Of a DNA stretch of 64,000 nucleotides, positions 63,540 to 64,000 are shown piece after piece. The notes below the pieces were generated by a model. That model saw only the letters and a program-made list of their open reading frames with translations. It searched no databases and had not been told where the DNA came from. The stretch is from Mangifera indica (taxonomy: Eukaryota; Streptophyta; Magnoliopsida; Sapindales; Anacardiaceae). The DNA lies in the NCBI RefSeq assembly GCF_011075055.1, contig NC_058144.1, positions 12,986,138 through 13,050,137 of the forward strand, written 5' to 3'. Numbering within the stretch: the first letter of the stretch is position 1; each line of letters opens with the position of its first letter. The position numbers and the translations under genes are program-made.

Positions 63540-64000
63540 TTGGGTATCATATCCCTGAAGGATTGCAAGCCAACATATGGATATAATGATAAATCCATTA
63601 AATTTGTGGAGAAATTTGAAAGATAGATTTGAACATCAGATTCAATAATACTCCCAATGACTCTATATTTAGTATAACTCTACAATATTCAGAATCTTTT
63701 CCTGAATGTGGAAGATAAAATATTCCCCACATTTCATTTTATGCTCCTGTAGTAGCAATATCGAAAAAGAAAATTATGAATTAATATTTTCTCATTATAT
63801 CATTCCCTGAAGTGAACACAACTACCAGAAATAGTTGTCATGGATGTAAGAAATATAGAAAATCTCAGTCACAACACTAGAAATGGACCAAGACTGAGAC
63901 GAAGTAAATTATAATGCAGAGTAAACCACAAAATAATAAGTGTGGTTATAAATGTCATTGATGGTGTACCTGTAGTACACACAAACATTGGGTGGATCTA
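63540..64000 (+). pseudogene. Copia Gag relic (partial)
   Basis: Broken frames with a decayed zinc knuckle (CGYKCH...) and a HKHWVDL end close to 64000. Aligns with the minus-strand relic at 30480-30930. No frame longer than about 40 codons. Confidence 0.68.

Larger units (their letters stand above)
62323..64000 (+). mobile_element. Ty1/copia element, 5' part, running off the right edge
   Basis: An LTR of 319 bp (62323-62641), primer site, repetitive leader and Gag relic. The LTR start (TGTTACAGATCCAGGTGGCT) aligns with the LTR of the minus-strand copy at 26335, and the Gag region aligns with 30480-30930, so both belong to one family. Gag has stops throughout. Confidence 0.85.

Overview
The window is nuclear DNA from a flowering plant, most likely a eudicot. 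The signs are a spliced brassinosteroid-signalling kinase (BSK) gene with GT-AG introns, a BAHD acyltransferase, plant-type Ty1/copia, LINE, MULE, hAT and PIF/Harbinger transposable elements, and an AT-rich background. I cannot name the species. Most of the 64 kb is nested, decayed transposon. I support three host genes, all on the + strand: BSK (32149-39919, ten exons, 488 codons), a small unknown protein (42394-42618) and a single-exon BAHD acyltransferase (52562-53887).

Left arm (1-24.6 kb). A decayed Maximus/SIRE-type copia element enters from the left edge: gag, protease, integrase, RT and RNase H, then an extra env-position ORF, a polypurine tract and a 3' LTR (10740 to about 12181). 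Its RT gene is split by a 2335-bp solo LTR (3400-5734) with 5-bp target duplications. Next is a full-length, dead LINE (12584-18659) with an 11-bp target duplication and poly(A) tail. Beyond it a hAT transposase relic (18930-24570) has been split twice, by a 4.4-kb Mutator-like element (19063-23442) and by a 438-bp PIF/Harbinger-like MITE (23838-24275). The Mutator-like element carries a MuDR N-terminal relic and an antisense DUF1985/coiled-coil ORF, but no transposase core that I can find.

Middle (25-43 kb). A minus-strand copia element (25980-30960) lacks its 5' end and is followed by an old hAT MITE. Then come the BSK promoter, leader and gene. The BSK leader has an AUG-stop minimal uORF. 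Intron 5 holds a 429-bp TRIM retrotransposon with a perfect target duplication, and the exon 6/intron 6 junction lies in a 114-bp tandem duplication that copies the 5' splice site. Downstream are a GC-rich hAT MITE (40531-40905), a 998-bp long-TIR Mutator-type element (41061-42058) and the small gene.

Right arm (43-64 kb). A second minus-strand copia (about 43.5-48.8 kb, leader possibly to 49.8 kb) is interrupted by another LTR of the 3400-5734 family. After an AT-rich gap come the BAHD gene with related MITEs on both sides, a 382-bp MITE with perfect 9-bp target duplications, and a larger member of the same family (54655 to about 60335) split by a 4.8-kb LTR-derived insertion (55040-59840). 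The window ends in the 5' part of a + strand copia element (LTR 62323-62641) of the same family as the one at 26-31 kb.

Nearly every retroelement ORF has stops or frameshifts. The value of the window is its stratigraphy: several insertions have recognisable empty sites, so their relative order can be read. There is also a set of cis features around BSK that could affect its expression. I found no CRISPR array, operon or gene cluster that would form a new multi-gene system.
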